This document shows, piece after piece, positions 1 to 5,052 of a stretch of 5,529 bases of DNA; position 1 is the stretch's first letter, and each line of letters opens with the position of its first letter. The stretch is from the NCBI GenBank assembly GCA_947627335.1, contig CANQVQ010000104.1, positions 1 through 5,529 of the forward strand. The letters are read 5' to 3'. This DNA comes from an uncultured Clostridia bacterium (GTDB lineage Bacteria; Bacillota; Clostridia; Oscillospirales; CAG-382). Under the pieces are notes generated by a model. The model did no database searches. It saw nothing but the letters and a program-made list of their open reading frames with translations, and was not told the DNA's origin. The position numbers and the translations under genes were made by a program.

Positions 1-1
1 G

Positions 2-211
2 CGGAAGGTCTGCTGTTTCTGCCACGGCGGATTCGGGTCCGCGTGGGTCGCGCACCTGCTCGGTATGTACCCGGTGTTCAATTGGCACCAGTTTGCGCTC
101 CGCACGACCTCGGTCACGCACTTCCGCTTCCACGCAAACGAATCGGGCTACGCCGTCCCGAACGCGATCTATATCGGCGACGTTTCGCACCTGTGGGACA
201 CGGGGCTTTAA
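2..211 (+). CDS. Histidine phosphatase family protein, C-terminal part (5' end outside window)
   Basis: Reading from base 2 gives 69 residues to a TAA at 209-211; the start and the N-terminal RHG catalytic motif lie upstream of the window. The segment CFCHGGFGS near residue 6-14 matches the second catalytic His-Gly element of the phosphoglycerate-mutase/histidine-phosphatase superfamily, and the end, IYIGDVSHLW, matches the usual C-terminal 'ND.SHL' stretch of that superfamily. Between them the pattern of a helix (WVAHLLGMY), an aromatic segment with NWHQFAL and a strand (TSVTHFRF) is also family-typical. Such enzymes form a phospho-histidine intermediate and remove phosphate from small molecules or proteins; the substrate cannot be told from this fragment. 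A bidirectional terminator follows 15 bp after the stop and separates it from the convergent sigma-factor gene. Confidence 0.85.
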   Translation, partial: RKVCCFCHGGFGSAWVAHLLGMYPVFNWHQFALRTTSVTHFRFHANESGYAVPNAIYIGDVSHLWDTGL

Positions 212-221
212 CGGACCGCAA

Positions 222-266
222 AAGAAAAACGGGCGTTTCCGCATCCGAAAGCGCCCGTTTTTTGCT
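222..266. terminator. Bidirectional rho-independent terminator
   Basis: The arms AAAACGGGCGTTTC (226-239) and GAAAGCGCCCGTTTT (246-260) pair with a single bulged G around a 6-base loop. On the plus strand the stem is followed by TTTTTT ending at 263, and on the minus strand by TTTTTCTTTT, so it can stop both the phosphatase transcript and the convergent sigma-factor transcript. The sigma-factor stop codon (267-269) directly abuts it. Confidence 0.9.
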
Positions 267-1811
267 TTATGGCTTTTTGTACTGAACGATCACGTCGCAG
301 AAGCAGTCCGGCGACGGCGGGGGGACGGCGCCCGTCCGCTGGATCCGGCGGGCAATTTCGTCGTACATCCCCATGAACAGCCCTCGACACATCCGGTCCG
401 CGTCGTCCGGAAGATGACGCGGGAACAGCGCCTTATACCCGGCGACGAAGCGGTCGAGCATTTCGTTGTAGGCGGGCATCAGCGGGGCGAGACGGTTCTC
501 TACGATGTCGCCGAATCGGGCGTACTGCTCGTTCGTGAAGAACGGCATGGTCACGAACAGACTGCCGTCCTCCCGCCGGCGAATGTAGCCGTCCCGGATC
601 GCGTCCGCCGCCGAACGGACGTCCTCCGTGCCGCCTTTGCAAAGAATATCCTCGCAAACGTTGATACATCTGTCAACCATCATACCCCGTCCGGCAAAAC
701 CGCTCATAAAGAATACGGTATGACTGCAACTGCCCCGACTCCTCCGGTTGGCGCTGAACTGGGTGTCGCACCGAATCCGCCGATACTTCCCGCTCTCGAT
801 ACTTCCGAAGTAGCGCCACGCGGCTCCGTCGTACGCCTTGGGGATCGGCGGGTACGGAAGGGTGCTGTATTTGGCGTCCAGGTGGGAAAACGCCATCGCG
901 CCGTACAGGTAAAAGAGGTCGGCGTCGCTCCGTTCCGCCGTGTACAGACCGAGTTGCCCTGCGTCCTCGGCGACGCGCTTCAGGGCGTCCGTCAGGTCCT
1001 GCAGCAACGGGCGAAGCAGTTTTTCGCCGTTTTCCTCGCAATACTTGCCGTATCGGTCGTCGAAAATGATGAAGTTCGTGCGATACTTCCCACCGACCTC
1101 GACCACCGCCTCCCGTTTCAACAGGTTTTGCAGGCTGTCCTCGACGTAATACGCCGGCACCCCGCACAGCTTCGCCAGCTCTTCGACGCTTTTCGGGCTG
1201 TCGTAACACCCGCACAGGATATTCTGCGACAGCGCGTCCTCGACGTACACCGTCGGGAACGGGACGAGTCCGCCGTAGTTGCCGGTGCCGTAGATGTCCA
1301 GATGCAGTTTGACCAGACGCAACGCGGTTTCTTCCATTTCCATACACTCCTTTTTCAGTTTGTTTCGCGCCTCCGACAGCCGCCACCGGACGGTACCTTC
1401 CGGGATGCCCAGCCGGTCGGAGATGTCTTTGGTCGAAAGGCCGTCGTAGTAATGCAGAACGACGACGTCGCGGTACGCCGCGGACAGCATGGCGATTTTC
1501 GTCCGCAAGGCGTCGTAGAGTTCCGCCTGCTCGTCGAAGTATTCGTCCTCGCACGGGATCTCCAGCGTGTCGTAGGCGTACAGTTCCCGCCGCTTCCCGA
1601 GCGTCCGCCGAAAGGTCCTCGTCACGTTCTTCGCGATCCCCCAAAGCCACGGCTCGAACCGTTCCTCCTCGCGAAGTTTCGGCAGTTCCTTCAACGCCGT
1701 AAGCAGGATCTCCTGCGACAGTTCTTCCGCCTCCTCGTTGGAGTAGGTTCGCTTTACCGCGTACCCGTAGACCTTTTCAACGTACCGTTCGAGCATTTCG
1801 GGTCGCATCAT
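267..1811 (-). CDS. ECF-type sigma-70 family RNA polymerase sigma factor with long C-terminal extension
   Basis: The protein has 514 residues, against roughly 160-200 for a plain ECF sigma factor. Region 2 is seen at about residues 7-75 (YSNEEAEELSQEILLTAL, then FEPWLWGIAKNVTRTFRR), and region 4 at about 100-158 with the helix-turn-helix YYDGLSTKDISDRLGIPEGTVRWRLSEARNKLKK. Regions 1 and 3 are absent, as in ECF factors. Residues 160-514 form a separate module: a helix-turn-helix at about 207-233 (SVEELAKLCGVPAYYVEDSL) followed by a wing-like VVEVGGKYRTNFIIF, then a helical part; a similar wing-plus-helices series recurs at about 404-490. The extension holds many cysteines. The start at 1811 or 1808 (two consecutive ATGs) follows AAAGGCGGTGAG. 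No anti-sigma gene is adjacent and no membrane segment is seen, so the extension may itself regulate activity; that is inference. The sigma call is firm, the target genes are unknown. Confidence 0.9.
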   Translation of the reverse strand: MMRPEMLERYVEKVYGYAVKRTYSNEEAEELSQEILLTALKELPKLREEERFEPWLWGIAKNVTRTFRRTLGKRRELYAYDTLEIPCEDEYFDEQAELYDALRTKIAMLSAAYRDVVVLHYYDGLSTKDISDRLGIPEGTVRWRLSEARNKLKKECMEMEETALRLVKLHLDIYGTGNYGGLVPFPTVYVEDALSQNILCGCYDSPKSVEELAKLCGVPAYYVEDSLQNLLKREAVVEVGGKYRTNFIIFDDRYGKYCEENGEKLLRPLLQDLTDALKRVAEDAGQLGLYTAERSDADLFYLYGAMAFSHLDAKYSTLPYPPIPKAYDGAAWRYFGSIESGKYRRIRCDTQFSANRRSRGSCSHTVFFMSGFAGRGMMVDRCINVCEDILCKGGTEDVRSAADAIRDGYIRRREDGSLFVTMPFFTNEQYARFGDIVENRLAPLMPAYNEMLDRFVAGYKALFPRHLPDDADRMCRGLFMGMYDEIARRIQRTGAVPPPSPDCFCDVIVQYKKP

Positions 1812-1823
1812 CTCACCGCCTTT
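1812..1823 (-). promoter_or_regulatory. Ribosome binding site of the sigma-factor gene
   Basis: The minus strand reads AAAGGCGGTGAG immediately before two tandem ATG codons (1811-1809 and 1808-1806). AAAGG lies 7 nt from the first ATG and 10 nt from the second, so either could be used; the product differs by one Met. Confidence 0.6.
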
Positions 1824-1883
1824 CGCTTAAGAAGTGTCGGAAAATGGGTGTTTGTTGGGTGGTTTTCGCTTTTTTCGCAAAAA

Positions 1884-1922
1884 AATTTGAAAAAGGAGGC
1901 GCTTTACTGCGGAAGCGCCTCC
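1884..1922 (-). terminator. Rho-independent terminator of the kinase gene
   Basis: A perfect 10-bp stem (GGAGGCGCTT at 1895-1904 and AAGCGCCTCC at 1913-1922) closes an 8-base loop. On the minus strand it is followed by TTTTTC, then a second T-run at 1885-1879, which is the usual U-tract. It lies about 55 bp past the stop of the P-loop kinase gene and 70 bp before the sigma-factor start, so the sigma gene needs its own promoter unless there is read-through. The plus-strand side has a weak T-run and no plus-strand gene to end. Confidence 0.88.
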
Positions 1923-1977
1923 CGGTTTGTTGAAAATTACAGGGAAAACGAAGCGGGCACACGCACCGCCCCTGTTT

Positions 1978-2565
1978 TCAACTGTTTTCGATGATGTCGA
2001 GGACGCGGGACATGGATTCGTCGTATTCCGCGTCGCTGGAATTGTAGAAGATCAGCAGGTCGTCCAGCACGTCCGGGTCGTCGAGTGCGGCGGGAATGGA
2101 GAAGTCCACCCCTTTGACATACTCGTCCCAATGCTCGACCTTCCAGGTGTCGCGGTCGGAATTCCGCAGCAGCATTCGCCGCTTGCAGACCTCCACGTCC
2201 GTCTGCACCCAGATGACCGTCAGCTTGGTGTTGAGCTGGACGAGCCGTTTCTTGAGGTCGTTGATGTACGCGCTGTTGCGCACTTCCTGTGTGAACGGGG
2301 CGTTGATAAGCACGATGTCGTCATACTTGAGCGCCTCGAACGCGAGGGCGAGGATCGTGACGTATTCGGCGTCGCGAATGTACTTCTCAAAGAAGGCGGA
2401 ACTGCGGTCATACGGCTCCCCCGCCGCCTCGAACACCTTTTTCGAGAGCGGTATGAGCGTGTCCTTGTCCAGATAGACGACGTGTTTGAGGTTTTCGGCG
2501 AGTTTTTTGGAGATATAGGTTTTCCCGCAAGCGGGGGGCGAAGTAACAAGAATGAGTCGTTTCAT
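1978..2565 (-). CDS. P-loop AAA-type ATP-binding protein / small-molecule kinase-like
   Basis: The 195-residue product begins MKRLILVTSPPACGKTYISKKL: a first beta strand and a phosphate-binding P-loop, SPPACGKT at residues 9-16. The first loop position is Ser where the Walker A consensus has Ala or Gly. LDKDTL at 32-37 sits where kinases of this fold keep a substrate or general-base Asp, VLINAPF at 85-91 is the strand resembling Walker B, and a basic segment CKRRMLLRNSDRDTWK at 127-142 looks like the Arg-rich lid. Architecture and length fit the broad AAA_33/zeta-toxin/gluconate-kinase-like group of P-loop kinases; the substrate is not recognisable. The chosen ATG at 2565 has AGGAGA 9 nt upstream; a longer open frame up to 2640 would run through the promoter and has no binding site. 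It is a single-gene transcript with its own promoter and terminator; no antitoxin-like partner is present. Confidence 0.8.
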   Translation of the reverse strand: MKRLILVTSPPACGKTYISKKLAENLKHVVYLDKDTLIPLSKKVFEAAGEPYDRSSAFFEKYIRDAEYVTILALAFEALKYDDIVLINAPFTQEVRNSAYINDLKKRLVQLNTKLTVIWVQTDVEVCKRRMLLRNSDRDTWKVEHWDEYVKGVDFSIPAALDDPDVLDDLLIFYNSSDAEYDESMSRVLDIIENS

Positions 2566-2574
2566 GATAAAAAA

Positions 2575-2580
2575 TCTCCT
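2575..2580 (-). promoter_or_regulatory. Ribosome binding site deciding the kinase start
   Basis: AGGAGA on the minus strand, 9 nt before ATG 2565. It supports the 195-residue form over an upstream in-frame start at 2640, which would lie upstream of the predicted transcription start. Confidence 0.8.
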
Positions 2581-2611
2581 GTGGCAGTCGGCAAACCGAT
2601 TTAACGGTCCC

Positions 2612-2640
2612 AGTATACCACAACCGGTGGAATTTGTCAA
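2612..2640 (-). promoter_or_regulatory. SigA-type promoter of the kinase gene
   Basis: On the minus strand a perfect -35 TTGACA (2640-2635) and a -10 TATACT (2617-2612, one mismatch to TATAAT) are separated by exactly 17 bp. Transcription would begin near 2605, giving an untranslated leader of about 40 nt. The spacer contains CCACAACCGGTGG (2618-2630, plus-strand reading), whose CCAC/GTGG ends form a short inverted repeat that could be an operator. Confidence 0.9.
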
Positions 2641-2679
2641 ACGATTTTCAAAAAGAGTGAAAAAAATTGCGAAAACCTA

Positions 2680-2708
2680 TTGAATCGGAAGGAAAAGTGT
2701 GCTAAACT
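2680..2708 (+). promoter_or_regulatory. SigA-type promoter of nagB
   Basis: TTGAAT (2680-2685) and TAAACT (2703-2708) are spaced by 17 bp on the plus strand, with transcription expected near 2715 and a leader of about 30 nt, too short for a riboswitch. Its -35 lies 40 bp from the -35 of the divergent kinase promoter. A-tracts at 2650-2654, 2660-2666 and 2672-2675 lie just upstream, in the position of an UP element. Confidence 0.85.
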
Positions 2709-2744
2709 ACAGGAGCAGAAAAATCAATCGGAGGTAATGTAAAA

Positions 2745-3467
2745 ATGAAACTGATCGTATGCGAAAACTACGAAGAGATGTCCAAAGAGGGCGCGAAAAT
2801 CATCGCCGAACTGCTCAAGGAGAAGCCGAAGTGCGTGCTGGGTCTTGCGACCGGCTCGACCCCGGTCGGTATGTACCAGGAGCTTGCGAAGATGAACAAA
2901 GCCGGCGAGATCTCGTTCAAGGACGTCACTTCCTACAACCTCGACGAATACTATCCGCTCGCCCCGGAGCATGACCAGAGCTACCGCTATTTCATGAACC
3001 ACAACCTGTTCGACCACGTCGACATCGACAAGTCCCGCACGCACGTCCCGGACGGACTTGCGAAGGACCCGGCGGCGATGGGAAAAGCGTATGACGAAGC
3101 GATCGAAGCGGCAGGCGGGATCGACCTGCAGGTGCTCGGTCTCGGTCCGAACGGGCATATCGCGTTCAACGAGCCGGAGGAGAACCTCTACGTCGGCACG
3201 CACCTGACCGGGCTGACCGACAGCACGATCGAAGCGAATTCCCGTTTCTTCGCGAGCAAGGCGGACGTCCCGACGCAGGCGGTCACGATGGGCATCGGCA
3301 GCATCATGAAGGCGAAGAAAATCATCGTCCTCGCCAGCGGCAAGGCGAAGCACTACGTCATCGAAAAAATGCTCGACGACCGCATCACCACGCAGGTCCC
3401 CGGCACGATCCTCAAGTGCCACCCGGACGTCGTCCTGCTTTGCGACAAGGAAGCGTATAACGGCTGA
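2745..3467 (+). CDS. nagB: Glucosamine-6-phosphate deaminase
   Basis: This enzyme converts glucosamine 6-phosphate to fructose 6-phosphate and ammonia, feeding amino sugars from cell-wall or host glycans into glycolysis; it is cytosolic. The 240-residue protein is full length for the short Firmicutes-type NagB. Visible family motifs are the phosphate-binding LGLATGSTPVGMY (32-44), NLDEYYPL with the general-base Asp67 (E. coli Asp72), and LGLGPNGHIAFNEP (131-144) with the ring-opening His138 and Glu143. The position of E. coli Asp141 is Asn136 here; Bacillus NagB, as I recall it, has the same Asn, so activity is expected. The ATG at 2745 follows CGGAGG with 10-nt spacing. No nagA or GntR-type regulator lies next to it, so the gene stands as a single transcription unit with its own promoter and terminator. 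Confidence 0.97.
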   Translation: MKLIVCENYEEMSKEGAKIIAELLKEKPKCVLGLATGSTPVGMYQELAKMNKAGEISFKDVTSYNLDEYYPLAPEHDQSYRYFMNHNLFDHVDIDKSRTHVPDGLAKDPAAMGKAYDEAIEAAGGIDLQVLGLGPNGHIAFNEPEENLYVGTHLTGLTDSTIEANSRFFASKADVPTQAVTMGIGSIMKAKKIIVLASGKAKHYVIEKMLDDRITTQVPGTILKCHPDVVLLCDKEAYNG

Positions 3468-3494
3468 AGCCGGCTTCCTATCGTTTGCGAACGA
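3466..3494 (+). repeat. Two small palindromes after nagB
   Basis: GAAGCCGGCTTC (3466-3477) is a perfect 12-bp palindrome overlapping the nagB stop codon, and TCGTTTGCGAACGA (3481-3494) is a 5-bp inverted repeat around TGCG. They precede the main terminator hairpin and may act as 3'-end stabilising structures; that role is inferred. Confidence 0.5.
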
Positions 3495-3506
3495 AAAAAC
3501 CACACG

Positions 3507-3546
3507 CAAAAAACCGGAAAGGAAACCCCTTTCCGGTTTGTTTTTT
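3507..3546. terminator. Bidirectional rho-independent terminator between nagB and the convergent gene pair
   Basis: AAACCGGAAAGG (3511-3522) and CCTTTCCGGTTT (3528-3539) form a perfect 12-bp stem with a 5-base loop. The plus strand continues with GTTTTTT and the minus strand with a T-run at 3513-3508, so it can end both nagB and the minus-strand unknown gene, whose stop codon (3548-3546) starts inside the plus-strand T-run. Confidence 0.93.
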
Positions 3547-3848
3547 CAATAGGTCGCATTCAGCGTGAATCCGCCGGGGAACGTCCTGTCGTCGATTTCA
3601 ACGTGTTTCATCCCCGCATAGGCTTTCAGCGACGCACGTTCCGCCGCGTCGTCGGTCGTGAAGAAACGCAGCACCAGACGGCTGTCATACGGCAGGTCAA
3701 ACGCCGTTTCACGGCAGGGCCACGGCACCGCGTCATTTATATTGACAATTTGCCCGCCTTCTTTACGCAGCTGGAAACCCAGCAGAACCACGTCCTCCCC
3801 GCAGTCCACCTGACGGGATTCCCCGGCGACACAGTATTCAACCTTCAT
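3546..3848 (-). CDS. Hypothetical protein of 100 residues, second gene of the XRE unit
   Basis: I do not recognise a family. The product starts MKVEYCVAGESRQVDCGEDVVLLGF and ends with FPGGFTLNATY; it looks like a small, soluble, mainly beta-strand protein with a mid-region DLPYDSRLVLRFFTTDDAAERASLKAY containing one likely strand and one helix. There is no signal peptide or membrane segment. The ATG at 3848 lies inside the end of the XRE regulator gene (11-bp overlap) and has GAGGTGG about 6 nt upstream, which points to translational coupling and co-transcription. Its job is probably linked to the regulator, for instance as a ligand-binding or partner protein, but that rests only on position. 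Coding is supported by the overlap, the binding site and the fit of its stop to the terminator. Confidence 0.72.
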   Translation of the reverse strand: MKVEYCVAGESRQVDCGEDVVLLGFQLRKEGGQIVNINDAVPWPCRETAFDLPYDSRLVLRFFTTDDAAERASLKAYAGMKHVEIDDRTFPGGFTLNATY

Positions 3849-4332
3849 ACGCGACCACCTCGATGCAGACCGTCGTCTCCTCCGTTTCGACGTCCACCAG
3901 ACGCCCGACCGTGCCTTGCTCGATCATCTCCATCACGGCGTTGAAACCGGCGATTGCACCTTCCTCGCCTTCAACGAGGTCCTGCAGCTGCCCGCTCTCG
4001 TACATCGACCGAAACAGCGTGACCGGGACCCGCACGGCGACGGACTCCTTCGGCTCTTTGACCTGAATTTGGACGATCCGTTTTTCCCGCCGTTCCTCGT
4101 CCGCAACGCGCACGACGGGGACCGCCGATTCGCCGTTGAGCAGCTCCTCCAGCGTGACCCCGAACATCGTCGCCATCTGTCGGATGAAATTCAGGTCCGG
4201 TTGAGAAAGGTCGTTTTCCCATTTGGAGACCGCCTGCGCCGTAACGCCCAGTTTTTCGGCAAGCTGCTCCTGCGTCAGTCCGGCTTTCCGCCGCCAGAAC
4301 GCGATGTTTTGCCCGATCGTGGTTTGGTTCAT
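3838..4332 (-). CDS. XRE-family transcriptional regulator with C-terminal domain
   Basis: The 164-residue protein has a Cro/C1-type DNA-binding domain at about residues 6-65: IGQNIAFWRRKAGLTQEQLAEKLGVTAQAVSKWENDLSQPDLNFIRQMATMFGVTLEELL, with the recognition helix at TAQAVSKWEN (31-40). After a charged linker (78-96), residues 98-164 contain VAVRVPVTLFRSMYE, a helix ending MIEQGTVGRLVDVE, and a final strand TTVCIEVVAYEG. That last part resembles, from memory, the 'VrvPl...i..G..gklvdve...v.I' tail found on some Firmicutes regulators and envelope-stress proteins; I would not name it. The ATG at 4332 has AAGGAAA 5 nt upstream; a longer frame to 4440 would translate through the promoter and the repeat region, and is rejected. 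The following gene overlaps by 11 bp. Autoregulation at the upstream dyad is likely but inferred. Confidence 0.88.
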   Translation of the reverse strand: MNQTTIGQNIAFWRRKAGLTQEQLAEKLGVTAQAVSKWENDLSQPDLNFIRQMATMFGVTLEELLNGESAVPVVRVADEERREKRIVQIQVKEPKESVAVRVPVTLFRSMYESGQLQDLVEGEEGAIAGFNAVMEMIEQGTVGRLVDVETEETTVCIEVVAYEG

Positions 4333-4337
4333 AGAGA

Positions 4338-4349
4338 TTTCCTTCCTTT
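4338..4349 (-). promoter_or_regulatory. Ribosome binding site deciding the XRE start
   Basis: The minus strand reads AAAGGAAGGAAA with 5 nt to ATG 4332. It selects the 164-residue form over an in-frame ATG at 4440, which has no such site and lies upstream of the promoter. Confidence 0.75.
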
Positions 4350-4386
4350 CGTTTTCGTTTTTTTCGCGAGGTCCTCGACTGTTTCC

Positions 4387-4415
4387 AGAATACCAGAACG
4401 AAAGCGAAAAGGGAA
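4387..4415 (-). promoter_or_regulatory. Extended -10 promoter of the XRE unit
   Basis: On the minus strand TGGTATTCT (4395-4387) gives a -10 TATTCT with the TGn extension. A poor -35, TTCCCT, would lie 17 bp upstream (4415-4410), consistent with reliance on the extended -10. Transcription would begin near 4380 with a leader of about 48 nt. Confidence 0.6.
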
Positions 4416-4456
4416 CCGACAAACGGTTGTTTTTTTGCAACGTTCGGTTGTTTTTT
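4416..4456. repeat. Direct repeat and dyad upstream of the XRE promoter; candidate operator
   Basis: CGGTTGTTTTTT occurs twice on the plus strand (4424-4435 and 4445-4456), 21 bp apart, close to two helical turns. An overlapping dyad pairs AACGGTTG (4422-4429, one bulged base) with CAACGTT (4438-4444), extended by CCGA (4416-4419) and CGG (4445-4447). It sits just upstream of the -35 position, where an XRE dimer could bind. It lacks a T-run on the minus strand, so it is not a terminator for the preceding minus-strand gene. Confidence 0.5.
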
Positions 4457-4475
4457 CGCCGTTTCGGGGAATTTT

Positions 4476-5006
4476 CTACAGTTCCAGCCGATCGAACACG
4501 TCCCCGTCCAGCGTTTTCCAGAGGAACAGACCGTCCTCGTAGGTCATGTAGCTGCTCTTCGAGCCGTTTCGCGGAAGGGTCGTCGAACCGGGGTTGAGGA
4601 CGAGGTTGTCGCCGAAAGAGGTGTGCTCCGGGACGTGCGTATGCCCGTGCAGCAGGATGTCCCCCGGGGAAAGCGGAGGCGCATACAGATGCCCGTGCGT
4701 GGCGAACAGGGTCAGCCCGTCGACGAACAGCAAGCCGGAATCCGAAAGGATCGGGAATTGCAGGACCGCCTGATCGACCTCCGTGTCGCAGTTGCCGCGG
4801 ACGCAGAACAGCGACGAACGCCGTGCGTTGAGCAGTTCGGCGACCCTTGCGGTATCGTACCGCATGGGCAGGACGTTGCGGGGTCCGTGGTAGAGCAGGT
4901 CGCCGAGCAGGATCAGCTTTTTCGGGTTTTCCTCGTCCATACGCCTGAGCAGGCGTTCCGTGCAGGCGACCGACCCGTGCAGGTCGGATGCGATCATCAG
5001 TTTCAT
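4476..5006 (-). CDS. yfcE: YfcE/MJ0936-type metallophosphodiesterase
   Basis: The 176-residue protein is the length of E. coli YfcE (about 184). All calcineurin-type metal motifs are in order: SDLHG (Asp8, His10), GDLLYHGPRN (Asp36), RGNCD (Asn72), ATHGH (His104) and HGHTHVP (His122, His124), followed by NPGS at 138-141. Two divalent metals, typically manganese, would be held by these residues to hydrolyse a phosphodiester; the natural substrate of the family is not settled. The PRN after the GD motif and the NPGSTTLPR loop are typical of the YfcE branch. ATG 5006 has a strong AGGAGG about 8 nt upstream. The gene starts 46 bp after mutY on the same strand with no terminator between, so it is probably co-transcribed. 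No intrinsic terminator is visible after its stop. Confidence 0.93.
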   Translation of the reverse strand: MKLMIASDLHGSVACTERLLRRMDEENPKKLILLGDLLYHGPRNVLPMRYDTARVAELLNARRSSLFCVRGNCDTEVDQAVLQFPILSDSGLLFVDGLTLFATHGHLYAPPLSPGDILLHGHTHVPEHTSFGDNLVLNPGSTTLPRNGSKSSYMTYEDGLFLWKTLDGDVFDRLEL

Positions 5007-5052
5007 AAGGGTCCTCCTTTTTCGTATACGGAAAACGGTTTTGCGGTCTGCG

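Larger units (their letters stand above)
4333..4475. other. Intergenic region between yfcE and the XRE unit
   Basis: It holds the XRE promoter, its ribosome binding site and the repeat/dyad element. Beyond these, only a run of A/T-rich sequence is visible; the minus-strand transcript from yfcE meets no clear terminator here and may read into the XRE unit. Confidence 0.6.

Noticed and set aside
1812..1885. Autoregulatory ECF promoter upstream of the sigma gene
   Set aside because: The minus strand has GCGAAAACC (1869-1861), which could be an ECF -35 element and is also found upstream of nagB (2669-2677), but no common -10 motif follows at the right distance in either place; A-rich coincidence is the simpler view.
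93..1994. Long plus-strand open frame of 633 codons opposite the sigma factor
   Set aside because: It is the antisense shadow of a clear sigma factor gene in GC-rich DNA: it crosses the phosphatase end, a terminator and the sigma promoter region, is rich in Arg/Val/Phe and has no recognisable domain.
2566..2640. N-terminal extension of the kinase from ATG 2640
   Set aside because: It would start inside the -35 box of a near-perfect promoter, upstream of the expected transcript start, while ATG 2565 has AGGAGA in place and begins at the first beta strand of the fold.
1978..2744. Zeta-type toxin-antitoxin pair
   Set aside because: The kinase has a loosely zeta-like P-loop fold, but no small antitoxin-like frame precedes or follows it in the same transcript.
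2724..3509. Minus-strand open frame of 261 codons opposite nagB
   Set aside because: nagB is unambiguous on the plus strand; the opposite frame is an antisense by-product rich in Arg, Val and Asp with no domain.
4333..4440. N-terminal extension of the XRE regulator from ATG 4440
   Set aside because: The extra 36 residues are translated from the promoter and leader, have no ribosome binding site and do not resemble the family; the start at 4332 has a good site and begins right at the helix-turn-helix domain.
5007..5052. Separate promoter for yfcE in the mutY-yfcE gap (CGTATACG palindrome)
   Set aside because: The gap has only a short palindrome and a GTATAC resembling a -10 without a spaced -35; the close spacing and absence of a terminator favour co-transcription from mutY.
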